This document shows, one piece after another, positions 5,730-11,939 of a stretch of DNA of 13,071 nucleotides. The notes under the pieces were generated by a model. That model did not search any database. It was not told where the DNA came from and saw only the letters and a program-made list of their open reading frames with translations. The position numbers and the translations under genes are program-made. Each line of letters begins with the position of its first letter. Positions within the stretch are counted from its first letter, which is position 1. The stretch is from Candidatus Acetothermia bacterium. GTDB lineage: Bacteria; Bipolaricaulota; Bipolaricaulia; Bipolaricaulales; Bipolaricaulaceae. The DNA is taken from contig PUMC01000008.1 of the NCBI GenBank assembly GCA_003552425.1, positions 1-13,071 of the forward strand, read 5' to 3'.

Positions 5730-7318
5730 CCCTGTCCGTGCTTGCCAGCGCCCTCACAGGCGTGGCCGAGGAGATGTCGGCAGCTTTGGTCCGCACAGCA
5801 TACTCGCCGAACATCAAGGAACGTCGCGACTGTTCGTCGGCCGTGTTCGATGCCCTGGGCAACATGGTCGCCCAGGCAGAGAACATCCCTGTGCATCTGG
5901 GGGCAATGCCCTTCTCCGTACAGGCGGTTGTCCAGGCATACGCCGACTGGACACCTGGCGATGTGGCCCTCGTCAACGATCCCTATCACGGGGGCGCACA
6001 CCTCCCCGACATCACCTTCGTTGCTCCCGTGTTCCATGACGATCAACCGCTGGCGTATGTCGCTGTGCGTGCGCACCACGCGGACGTCGGCGGAATGACC
6101 CCGGGAAGCCTTCCTGCCGCCGCCCAGGAGATCTTTCAGGAGGGCCTGATCATCCCGCCGGCAAAACTCTGGCGCGCGGGGAAGCTCGATGAGGATCTTA
6201 TGAGGCTGGTCTTGGCCAATGTGCGCACCCCCCGCGAGCGGCGCGGCGACCTGCGGGCACAGCTGGCTGCGGTCCACACCGGAACGCGGCGGATGGAGGA
6301 GCTCGTTCTCCGCCACGGTGCGTCCGCACTGCTGCCGGGGTTCACGGCACTCATGGACCACGCCGAGCGCAGGATGAAGGCAGCCTTGTGCAGCCTTCCT
6401 TCCGGGTCGTGGGCGTTCACCGACAGCCTGGACGAGGGCACCGAGGTATCCGTGGTGCTGTCACGCAGGGACGCGGCGATCACGGTGGACTTCACGGGAT
6501 CCTCGCCCCAGGTCATGGCACCGGTGAACGCACCCCTCGCGGTCACAGCATCGGCCGTGTACTTCGCCCTGCGGGCAGCCTTGGATCCCGGGCTCCCTCC
6601 CAACGCCGGAGCCTGGCGACCTGTGCGTATCGTCGCCCCTCAGGGGACCGTCGTCCACGCACGTTGGCCAGCAGCGGTGAGCGGCGGCAACCTCGAGCTT
6701 TCGCAACGCATCGTCGACGTGATGCTCGGAGCGTTGGCCCAAGCGCTTCACGGGCGGGTGCCCGCTGCCTGCCAAGGGACGATGAACAACCTCACCATCG
6801 GCGGCATCGACCCCAGGGATAACGAACCGTACACGTTCTACGAAACCTTGGGCGGAGGCTACGGGGGGCGGCCCGATCGCAGGGGCATTGACGGCGTGCA
6901 CAGCCACATGACGAACACGCTCAACACCCCTGTTGAGGCCCTGGAAGTTGCGTATCCACTGCGGGTCGAGCAGTACAGCTTCCGGCAGGGCTCAGGCGGC
7001 AGGGGACGCTTCGATGGCGGCGAGGGCCTACGACGCGACCTGCGCATCCTCGACCATACGGCCACCGTGTCCCTGCTCTCCGATCGTCGGCGGGGCCAGC
7101 CCTACGGCGTCGACGGGGGAGAGCCTGGCGCCCCGGGGGAAGATTGGCTTCTCGAGGAAGGGCAGCAACCGCAACGCCTTCCCGCCAAGGGTACCGTGCC
7201 CATACCACCCGGAGGCGTGCTCTCCGTGCGCACTCCCGGGGGCGGAGGTCATGGCAAACCGTCAGGCAGGAGCGCGCGCAACGACGAGGTAAGCGGTGAA
7301 ACCCACCATCCGCTCTGA
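5717..7318 (+). CDS. hyuB: HyuB: hydantoinase/5-oxoprolinase family B subunit
   Basis: This 533-aa protein is the partner of HyuA; the two form a heteromeric ATP-dependent enzyme. The length is normal for the family. Conserved blocks include SPNIKERRDCSSAVFD, the GNMVAQAENIPVHLGAMP segment, NDPYHGGAHLPD (a His/Asp-rich metal-binding region), RAHHADVGGMTPGS, VSGGNLELSQR, MNNLTIGG and ETLGGGYGG. HMTNTLNTPVEALE and the terminal RTPGGGGHGKP follow. The start is placed at CTG 5717 by ribosome-binding-site spacing and the conserved 'MDPIT' N-terminus. The frame is open further upstream, but that part is a shadow of hyuA. It overlaps hyuA by 13 nt, implying coupling. Its tail overlaps the converging trmI gene by 57 bp. 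Confidence 0.92.
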   Translation: MDPITLSVLASALTGVAEEMSAALVRTAYSPNIKERRDCSSAVFDALGNMVAQAENIPVHLGAMPFSVQAVVQAYADWTPGDVALVNDPYHGGAHLPDITFVAPVFHDDQPLAYVAVRAHHADVGGMTPGSLPAAAQEIFQEGLIIPPAKLWRAGKLDEDLMRLVLANVRTPRERRGDLRAQLAAVHTGTRRMEELVLRHGASALLPGFTALMDHAERRMKAALCSLPSGSWAFTDSLDEGTEVSVVLSRRDAAITVDFTGSSPQVMAPVNAPLAVTASAVYFALRAALDPGLPPNAGAWRPVRIVAPQGTVVHARWPAAVSGGNLELSQRIVDVMLGALAQALHGRVPAACQGTMNNLTIGGIDPRDNEPYTFYETLGGGYGGRPDRRGIDGVHSHMTNTLNTPVEALEVAYPLRVEQYSFRQGSGGRGRFDGGEGLRRDLRILDHTATVSLLSDRRRGQPYGVDGGEPGAPGEDWLLEEGQQPQRLPAKGTVPIPPGGVLSVRTPGGGGHGKPSGRSARNDEVSGETHHPL

Positions 7319-8038
7319 GGGCCGCACGCCCTCACGTTGCCGCACCAGCACCCGGCGCTCAAAGAGCTCCACGATTTCCGTCCGGGAGAAGCCTTCGGCC
7401 TCCAACGTCTCGATGGATCGCTTGAGCTGTTCAGCGGTGGGCACGATGAGCGCCAACGGGGCACCGGGGGCGAGCGCGGCACGCGTCGCTCCAATCGCCT
7501 CCCACGGTTCCGGAAGGTCGAGGAACGCTGCATCCACATCGCCAACCGGGAAAGGCTCTCCTGCACTCAGCACGCGTCCCTCCACCCGATCGGCCATTCC
7601 GGCACGCGTCACGTTGTACATGGCGTTCTCCAGGAACTCCTCACGCTGGTCGAACGTGTACACCCGTCCCTCCGGTCCTACGAACTGCCCCAGCAAGAGC
7701 GTGAACGCCCCTGACCCGGTGCCCATTTCCAGGACACTGATACCAGGCCGCAGATCGAGCGCGATGACCAACCACCCAGCGTCCTTCGGGTAGACGATCT
7801 GCGTCCTCCGGCGGACTTTGAACATGCGCTCACCGATCCGGGGGCGCAGCGCCAGGAAGCGTGCCCCGATGTTGGTGACGACCTCGGTACCGGGTGGACG
7901 GCCCACAAGATCCTCATGCTCAACGATCCCCCGGCTGCTGTGCAGGCGTCCTCCCGTCTCCAGCGCCACGAGATAGGTTCGTTCCTTGCCGACTTCGCAC
8001 AGAAGCACATCGTCTCCGTAGTTGAACAACCTCGACAT
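7262..8038 (-). CDS. trmI: tRNA (adenine-58-N1)-methyltransferase TrmI
   Basis: This 258-aa SAM-dependent enzyme makes m1A58 in the T-loop of tRNA, often tied to thermotolerance. The N-terminus (FNYGDDVLLCEVGKERTYLV) is the beta-barrel domain typical of bacterial and archaeal TrmI. The Rossmann domain has motif I VLEMGTGSGAFT (102-113), acidic DQREE after strand 2 (130-134), and the motif DLPEPW (174-179) that binds the target adenine. The start is ATG at 8038, with AAGGGAGG 8 nt upstream. An in-frame ATG at 8104 would add 22 residues without family support. The gene is divergent from thyX. Its 3' end overlaps hyuB, so the two transcripts are antisense to each other over 57 bp. Confidence 0.93.
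   Translation of the reverse strand: MSRLFNYGDDVLLCEVGKERTYLVALETGGRLHSSRGIVEHEDLVGRPPGTEVVTNIGARFLALRPRIGERMFKVRRRTQIVYPKDAGWLVIALDLRPGISVLEMGTGSGAFTLLLGQFVGPEGRVYTFDQREEFLENAMYNVTRAGMADRVEGRVLSAGEPFPVGDVDAAFLDLPEPWEAIGATRAALAPGAPLALIVPTAEQLKRSIETLEAEGFSRTEIVELFERRVLVRQREGVRPSERMVGFTAYLVVARAPA
7316..7334. repeat. Hairpin at the hyuB/trmI convergence
   Basis: TGAGGGC (7316-7322) and GCCCTCA (7328-7334) form a perfect 7-bp stem around CGCAC. The hyuB stop codon TGA is the first part of the stem. No T-tract follows on either strand, so it is not a canonical intrinsic terminator. It could still aid Rho-dependent termination or protect the mRNA end. It lies inside trmI coding sequence, so chance is possible. 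Confidence 0.35.
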
Positions 8039-8123
8039 CCGGGGAACCTCCCTTTCGTCCGGCAAACCAGCCCGGCACGGAGCCTGCAGCCCGCCGCGCT
8101 CCATGCCCGCTCAACGGCCCACC

Positions 8124-8129
8124 ATCATA
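8124..8129 (-). promoter_or_regulatory. Possible -10 box of trmI
   Basis: On the minus strand TATGAT (8129-8124) matches the -10 consensus well. The only -35 candidate, TCGTCA, is weak and about 19 nt away. Transcription from here would give a 5' leader of roughly 80 nt. Confidence 0.35.
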
Positions 8130-8186
8130 ACCCGTTCTGTCGCCATATTGACGAGTCGCTCGACGATGCGTCACCGCACGTGCCCC

Positions 8187-8203
8187 CCTCGTCCTCGACG
8201 AGG
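8187..8203. repeat. Perfect inverted repeat in the trmI-thyX divergent region
   Basis: CCTCGTC (8187-8193) and GACGAGG (8197-8203) are separated by CTC. The repeat lies about 30 bp upstream of the thyX -10 box and 55 bp from the trmI -10 candidate, where a shared regulator could sit. Besides this and the promoter boxes, I see nothing else in 8039-8241. Confidence 0.35.
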
Positions 8204-8230
8204 AGCGTGGAACTGGAGCGCGGGCATCGC

Positions 8231-8236
8231 TAACAT
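8231..8236 (+). promoter_or_regulatory. Probable -10 box of thyX, implying a leaderless mRNA
   Basis: TAACAT (8231-8236) resembles TATAAT and ends 5 nt before the thyX ATG at 8242. No ribosome-binding site lies within normal distance of that ATG. A start site at or next to the ATG would give a leaderless transcript. The -35 region is poor (TGGAAC at 17-nt spacing). Confidence 0.45.
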
Positions 8237-8241
8237 GAGCC

Positions 8242-8850
8242 ATGGCCAGCACACCGAACGTGCGCGTCGAACTCGTGATGATCACACCGGATGCGGTGGG
8301 GCACATCGCCCGCTGTGCGCGCGTCAGCCACCGCAGCGAAACGGACTCCGGCCCGGAGGCGGATGCGGCGCTTGTCCGCAAGCTCATCCGCTGGGGGCAT
8401 CTGTCGGTCCTGGAGTTCGCCCACGCCACGTTCCTCGTTGAGGGTCTGTCCCGCGCCTGTGCCAACCAGCTGACCCGACACAGACTGGCCAGCTTCGTCC
8501 AGGAATCCCAGCGGTACGTGGACGTCCGCGATCGACCGCTCGTGCTGCCGGAAACGCTTGCCACATCCCCATTGCGCGATGATGTTGAACGGCTGTACCA
8601 CAGTGCACAGGCCCTGTACGAACGCCTTGTGGGCGAGGGTATCCCCAAGGAGGACGCACGCTATGTGCTTCCCATCGGTGCCGCGACACAGCTCGTGATG
8701 GACGTGAATTTCCGTGAGGCACGACACATCATCGCCCTGCGTGGCACACGGCACGCACAGTGGGAGATCCGTACGTTGGCTGCGGAACTCCTCCGCAAGC
8801 TGACGGACGCCGCCCCTGCCGTCTTCGAAGATCTGGAGGTAACGTCATGA
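8242..8850 (+). CDS. thyX: Flavin-dependent thymidylate synthase ThyX
   Basis: This 202-aa cytoplasmic enzyme converts dUMP to dTMP using methylenetetrahydrofolate and NAD(P)H through FAD, in place of ThyA. The diagnostic motif RHR-x2-S-x4-SQRY is complete: Arg79, His80, Arg81, Ser84, and Ser89-Gln-Arg-Tyr92. HLSVLEF (53-59) and the C-terminal HAQWEIR are also family hallmarks. The protein is slightly short for the family, which is usually about 215-250 aa. The segment MDVNFREARHIIALRGTRHA replaces the more usual 'NLRSLxHFLxLR' wording. The start ATG 8242 fits the homologous N-terminus; an out-of-frame ATG at 8235 is ignored. It overlaps dcd by ATGA. Confidence 0.95.
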   Translation: MASTPNVRVELVMITPDAVGHIARCARVSHRSETDSGPEADAALVRKLIRWGHLSVLEFAHATFLVEGLSRACANQLTRHRLASFVQESQRYVDVRDRPLVLPETLATSPLRDDVERLYHSAQALYERLVGEGIPKEDARYVLPIGAATQLVMDVNFREARHIIALRGTRHAQWEIRTLAAELLRKLTDAAPAVFEDLEVTS

Positions 8851-9407
8851 GCTACTCCATTCTCTCCGACCGGGAGATCGCAGCCCTCTGTAGGACGTCT
8901 CCCCCCATGCTGGACCCGTTCGTCGATCGACAGGAAGGGAAGCCTTCTTGGGGACTGGGAAGCTTCGGGTACGACCTTCGCCTTGGCGGAAGGTTCCTCG
9001 TGCCCTTGGGCGGGGTCAACGCAGTGCTTGATCCGGTCGACTTTCCCCGCAGCCACTTCCGAGAAGTCGAGGCGGAGCAGGTCTTCGAGCTGGCACCCAA
9101 CGCCCAAGTGCTCGCCGAGTCGATGGAGACCTTCCACATGCCCGACGACATCATGGGCGTGTGTTGGGGCAAGAGTTCTTACGCCCGCTGCGGCCTTCTA
9201 TGCAACGTGACGCCTCTGGAACCCATGTGGCGCGGGAGGCTAACGCTGGAACTGGCCAACCTCTCACCCCTCCCCATCCGGTTGCATGTCGGACAGGGAA
9301 TCGCCCAGGTTGTGTTCTTCCGCGGTGTACGCCCTGGGCGAACCTACGGGGAGAAGGAAGCCGGGGGCGGCTACCAAGATCAGCCTGGCGTCACCCTACC
9401 CTACTGA
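8847..9407 (+). CDS. dcd: dCTP deaminase Dcd
   Basis: This 186-aa enzyme of the trimeric dUTPase-like fold deaminates dCTP to dUTP, the precursor of the dUMP used by ThyX. Visible features are N-terminal ILSDREI, SFGYDLRLG (39-47), GKSSYARCG (108-116) with the conserved Ser111 and Arg114, and LTLELAN with Glu135 as the likely catalytic base. The TPLEPMWRG wording and the VTLPY end resemble the Chlamydia/Rickettsia type more than the E. coli type. Whether it is mono- or bifunctional (also dUTPase) cannot be decided by eye. The start ATG 8847 overlaps the thyX stop, with GGAGGT at 8835-8840. Its 3' end overlaps the convergent small gene by 7 bp. Confidence 0.93.
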   Translation: MSYSILSDREIAALCRTSPPMLDPFVDRQEGKPSWGLGSFGYDLRLGGRFLVPLGGVNAVLDPVDFPRSHFREVEAEQVFELAPNAQVLAESMETFHMPDDIMGVCWGKSSYARCGLLCNVTPLEPMWRGRLTLELANLSPLPIRLHVGQGIAQVVFFRGVRPGRTYGEKEAGGGYQDQPGVTLPY

Positions 9408-9613
9408 CGTCCGCGCCGCAGAAACGAGAGGTCAACCATGTTGCGGTAGCCTTCCGTCAGGGCCTCCACTGCTTCGGGCGGAAGGCCCTCTCGACGGAGA
9501 CGCCTCCGGAAACGTGCAGCCGACCGCCGCCGGCGCCACAGAAAAACGATGCCCGTTCCCGCCAATGCCCTACCGAGGCGCAAGAAAGCCCACACCGTAC
9601 CCAGCACGCTCAA
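9401..9613 (-). CDS. Small basic protein with one hydrophobic segment, unknown
   Basis: This 70-aa protein starts at TTG 9613, overlapping the stop of the preceding gene as TTGA; GGAGAG lies 6 nt upstream. Residues 4-26 are hydrophobic enough for a membrane segment and are followed by an Arg-rich stretch (27-40). The C-terminal half holds FRRRLRREGLPPEAVEALTE followed by GY. This matches FYRKLVEAGIPKEEALKMTQ followed by GY in the gene before it, suggesting paralogous or cooperating helices. It is the last gene of the sigma/anti-sigma cluster and converges on dcd. I do not recognise the family. It could be a membrane partner in envelope signalling, but that rests on context only. Confidence 0.6.
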   Translation of the reverse strand: MSVLGTVWAFLRLGRALAGTGIVFLWRRRRSAARFRRRLRREGLPPEAVEALTEGYRNMVDLSFLRRGRQ

Positions 9614-9921
9614 TCCTCGCTCTCCGCCTTCTCCTTCTCCCGTCCGCGCTCCCCACCAATGTTGAAATCGCCGAGCCCTTTAGAACCCATGAGCTCGCGT
9701 AGGTTGATCATGTACCCTTGCGTCATCTTGAGCGCCTCCTCCTTCGGGATACCGGCCTCTACGAGCTTCCTGTAGAAGGTCGCCACCGCGTCGGCCATGC
9801 TCTCGGCGGATTCCTTGGCGTACAGAACATCGCGAATACCCTTAAGGAGATTGGGGATCCGATCGGCCACCACATCCAACATCTCGCGAACGTGCTCCGC
9901 TTCTTTATCGTGCGTTGCCAT
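9610..9921 (-). CDS. Conserved-looking helical protein downstream of anti-sigma, unknown
   Basis: This 103-aa, probably soluble protein starts at ATG 9921 behind GAGGAGG. That is 1 nt after the anti-sigma stop codon; an in-frame ATG at 9978 would overlap the anti-sigma gene and is less likely. The sequence is mostly predicted helix: an acidic N-terminal part (residues 5-50), then AVATFYRKLVEAGIPKEEAL followed by KMTQGYM, then a charged Glu/Lys-rich tail. There is no signal peptide or membrane segment. The G-(I/L)-P-x-E...T-x-G-Y motif recurs in the 70-aa protein that follows. I do not recognise a function. Tight coupling to the sigma and anti-sigma genes implies a role in, or output of, that circuit. 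Confidence 0.7.
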   Translation of the reverse strand: MATHDKEAEHVREMLDVVADRIPNLLKGIRDVLYAKESAESMADAVATFYRKLVEAGIPKEEALKMTQGYMINLRELMGSKGLGDFNIGGERGREKEKAESED

Positions 9922-9922
9922 A

Positions 9923-10291
9923 TCAACCCTCCTCGGCAAACAACGGATACCTCCGTCCCAAAAGGCGGAGGTCGCCACGCAGCAGAAGCTGCCTTCCCCG
10001 TACCACCAGCCACAGGGAGATGCCCAGCACGAATGACCCGAGTTCCACCCGAGCCAGCGAGCTGTGCTGTGTCCGCGCGCGGATGGCTTCCCACGCGTCC
10101 TCGCGGGGGGCAGGGATCGCGTCGAGAACCTGGCGCACCTCCCTCACCAGCACGACATTCTGGGCGAGCGCTTCCCTGCACGCTGCGCACGTTGCCAGGT
10201 GCGCGATCAGCTGTCCCCGCTCAGGTTCGTCCAGCGCCCCAGCTGCATACCACGGAAGCCACTGCCTGACGAGCTCGCAGTCGCTGCTCAC
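9923..10291 (-). CDS. Zinc-finger anti-sigma factor, membrane-anchored
   Basis: This 122-aa protein has an N-terminal ZAS/zf-HC2 domain. The metal motif H-x3-C-x2-C is His31, Cys35, Cys38, and Cys5 is a candidate fourth ligand. WYAAGALDEPER is typical of this domain. A single hydrophobic segment (about residues 82-98) would place the finger in the cytoplasm, where it binds and silences the ECF sigma factor. A short basic region and tail (99-122) follow. The start is GTG 10291, overlapping the sigma stop as GTGA, with GGAGGT 6 nt upstream. Such coupling keeps sigma and anti-sigma in balance. There is only a very short domain beyond the membrane, so the stimulus is probably not sensed by a large extracytoplasmic domain. 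Confidence 0.88.
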   Translation of the reverse strand: MSSDCELVRQWLPWYAAGALDEPERGQLIAHLATCAACREALAQNVVLVREVRQVLDAIPAPREDAWEAIRARTQHSSLARVELGSFVLGISLWLVVRGRQLLLRGDLRLLGRRYPLFAEEG

Positions 10292-10803
10292 GATAGCACC
10301 TCCATCAGCTTCCGTTTCGCATGGTGCATTCGCGACTTCACCGTGCCCTCCGGAACCCCGAGCGCTTCCGCGATGTCCCGATAGGAAAGGCCCTCGTAGA
10401 ACGCGAGAAACACGACCTCGCGTTGCTCGGCGGGAAGCCGCTCCAGCGCTCTACGCACCCGCGCTGTGCGCGCCTCGTGCTGCGCTTCCTCGCGAGGATC
10501 GGGGAGCTCTGACGGCACCGACCCCAACCGCGCGCCCTTTGCCTCCTTGCGGAGCGCCGCATGGGCTTGATTCCGAGCGATGCCAAGCAACCATGTACTG
10601 ACTTGGGCACGCCCAGCAAAGGATCCAGCACCATTCCACAGCGCAAGAAAGGTCTCTTGGACGACCTCTTCAGCCAGGTCTTCCCGGCCGGTCAGCGTAC
10701 GGGCAAACCGACCGACACGTCCTGCGTACCGTATGAACAGCTCCTGCAACGCGTCCTCCTCCCCACGCGCCACCTGGTCCACAAGCTCACGGTCCGCCGT
10801 CAC
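10288..10803 (-). CDS. ECF-type RNA polymerase sigma factor
   Basis: This 171-aa sigma factor has only regions 2 and 4, as usual for group 4 (ECF). Region 2 spans about 20-90, with EDLAEEVVQETFLALW (41-56) in the core-binding part and WLLGIARNQAHAALRK in the DNA-melting part. Region 4 spans about 115-168, with LERLPAEQREVVFLAFYEGL and the helix-turn-helix SYRDIAEALGVPEGTVKSRM that reads the -35 box. The start GTG 10803 lies behind AGGAGG. Its immediate partner is the overlapping zinc-finger anti-sigma gene. I see no convincing ECF-type (GGAAC-like) autoregulated promoter upstream, so it may be read from the peptidase gene's transcript. Confidence 0.93.
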   Translation of the reverse strand: MTADRELVDQVARGEEDALQELFIRYAGRVGRFARTLTGREDLAEEVVQETFLALWNGAGSFAGRAQVSTWLLGIARNQAHAALRKEAKGARLGSVPSELPDPREEAQHEARTARVRRALERLPAEQREVVFLAFYEGLSYRDIAEALGVPEGTVKSRMHHAKRKLMEVLS

Positions 10804-10818
10804 ACCCCCTCCTGCTCC

Positions 10819-10932
10819 TTACACCTTCCCGTGCTCTTCCCCAGCCACACCCTCATGGATGTGCCGGACCACCTCAGCAACCCGCCCTGCGCCAAGCACA
10901 TATAGGTGGTCAAGGATGATCGAAAGGTTCAA
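10819..10932 (-). CDS. Possible 37-aa ORF filling the peptidase-sigma gap
   Basis: An open frame from TTG 10932 to TAA 10819 exactly fills the space between the peptidase and sigma genes. Its start overlaps the peptidase stop as TTGA, the same arrangement as at 9613. The product begins Met-Asn-Leu-Ser-Ile-Ile and contains LDHLYVLGAGRVAEVVRHIH, which could be an amphipathic helix. There is no clear ribosome-binding site, so expression would depend on coupling. No family is recognised; it may equally be untranslated spacer. Confidence 0.3.
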   Translation of the reverse strand: MNLSIILDHLYVLGAGRVAEVVRHIHEGVAGEEHGKV

Positions 10933-11927
10933 TCGAGGAGGTTTCGAGGCAAGGCATGGGCCGTCCGACCGTCCCTGCCGGTGGTCGACCGCGCGGCAAG
11001 GAGTGCTGACAACACAGCTTCTTCGGTCACCTGCGCGCACGCGCGGATCAGCCCCGCCATACACGCACCGTGCGGCGCCAGGCTTCCGTTACAAAGACCG
11101 TCACCCTCCTGCCCCGTGGAGAAGATGAGCACGAAATCACCGCTTCCCATGTCCGCGGGAGCCCCTGTGCGCGCCAGCCCCAATGCCCCGCGCCGAGCAA
11201 GGAGACTCAGCGCGTGGGCTCGAAGCGGCGCGTCCGTGGCCAAGACCACAACCACCGACCCCGCAGCGGGCCCCCGCGTGCGGGGGACCTCCGTGAGGTC
11301 GGGGTGCTTGCCCAGAAAGAGGAGATCGTCTCTGGAGCCCATGTTGGGCACGACCAACGCCCCCACCGTGTACGATCCTACCGTACACGAGGCCGTACCC
11401 ACACCGGACTTGAGTTCGTAGGCCACCATCCCGGTACCCGCACCGACACAGCCTTCTTCGACCTCCGGACTTGCCGCGTCCAGAGCGGCCAGTGCGTGCG
11501 TCTCGGTAATCGGTCGCGCCTGGATCGCGGACAGCCAACCATCGTTGCACTCAAGGACCAGGGGGTTGACCGAACGTGCCCTCGGATGACGGGCGAGCGT
11601 CCAGCTGATCAGGGCCTCCGCGCAACGGAAGGTGGCCAGCGTGTTTGTGAGAAGAATCGGCGTCTCCAGCATGCCCAAGTGAGCCACCTGCCACAGACCC
11701 GTTGCCTTGCCGTACCCATGGAGCACGTCCACACCAGCGGGGAGCGGTGCACCAAACAGGTCTCCCGGAGGGACCACCGCAGTCACACCCGTGCGCACCG
11801 CTCCCACACCTTCGCCTTCCCACACTGTGGTGTGCCCCACACGTACACCGGGCACGTCAGCAATCGAGCGCTGACGACCCGGGGGTAGCGTGCCTACGGT
11901 GAACCCCCCAGCGCGGAGCGCATTCAC
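10929..11927 (-). CDS. P1-family (S58, DmpA-type) peptidase
   Basis: This 332-aa enzyme belongs to the self-cleaving Ntn-like family that includes DmpA L-aminopeptidase/D-esterase and BapA beta-peptidyl aminopeptidases. N-terminal SIADVPGVRVGHTTV is the family entry signature, and LVLECNDGWL (124-133) holds the conserved Asn-Asp. Gly223-Ser224 in AAGSVVVVLATDAPL is the expected autoproteolysis site, which would free Ser224 as nucleophile and give subunits of about 223 and 109 residues. DFVLIFSTGQ is another typical block. There is no signal peptide, so it is likely cytoplasmic. The start GTG 11927 is preceded by GGAGGT. It lies 12 nt after the glutamine synthetase-like gene, suggesting a joint role in amino-compound use. 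Substrate unknown. Confidence 0.9.
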   Translation of the reverse strand: MNALRAGGFTVGTLPPGRQRSIADVPGVRVGHTTVWEGEGVGAVRTGVTAVVPPGDLFGAPLPAGVDVLHGYGKATGLWQVAHLGMLETPILLTNTLATFRCAEALISWTLARHPRARSVNPLVLECNDGWLSAIQARPITETHALAALDAASPEVEEGCVGAGTGMVAYELKSGVGTASCTVGSYTVGALVVPNMGSRDDLLFLGKHPDLTEVPRTRGPAAGSVVVVLATDAPLRAHALSLLARRGALGLARTGAPADMGSGDFVLIFSTGQEGDGLCNGSLAPHGACMAGLIRACAQVTEEAVLSALLAARSTTGRDGRTAHALPRNLLD

Positions 11928-11939
11928 GCGTACCTCCGA

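Noticed and set aside
5405..6361. 318-aa minus-strand ORF opposite hyuA/hyuB
   Set aside because: It is a shadow of GC-rich codon bias; it has no recognisable domain, and it is opposite two strongly conserved genes.
8039..8104. N-terminal extension of TrmI from ATG 8104
   Set aside because: The added 22 residues do not resemble the family, and ATG 8038 has a well-spaced ribosome-binding site.
7920..8648. 242-aa minus-strand ORF across the trmI start and thyX
   Set aside because: It runs antisense to thyX and through the divergent promoter region; the composition is Ser/Arg-rich and there is no ribosome-binding site.
8760..8846. Extended Dcd start at 8760
   Set aside because: The extension overlaps thyX and lacks similarity to Dcd. 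ATG 8847 has GGAGGT at good spacing and the typical ILSDREI N-terminus.
11070..11888. 272-aa plus-strand ORF opposite the P1 peptidase
   Set aside because: Arg/Thr/His-rich shadow with no domain; the peptidase on the other strand has complete family motifs.
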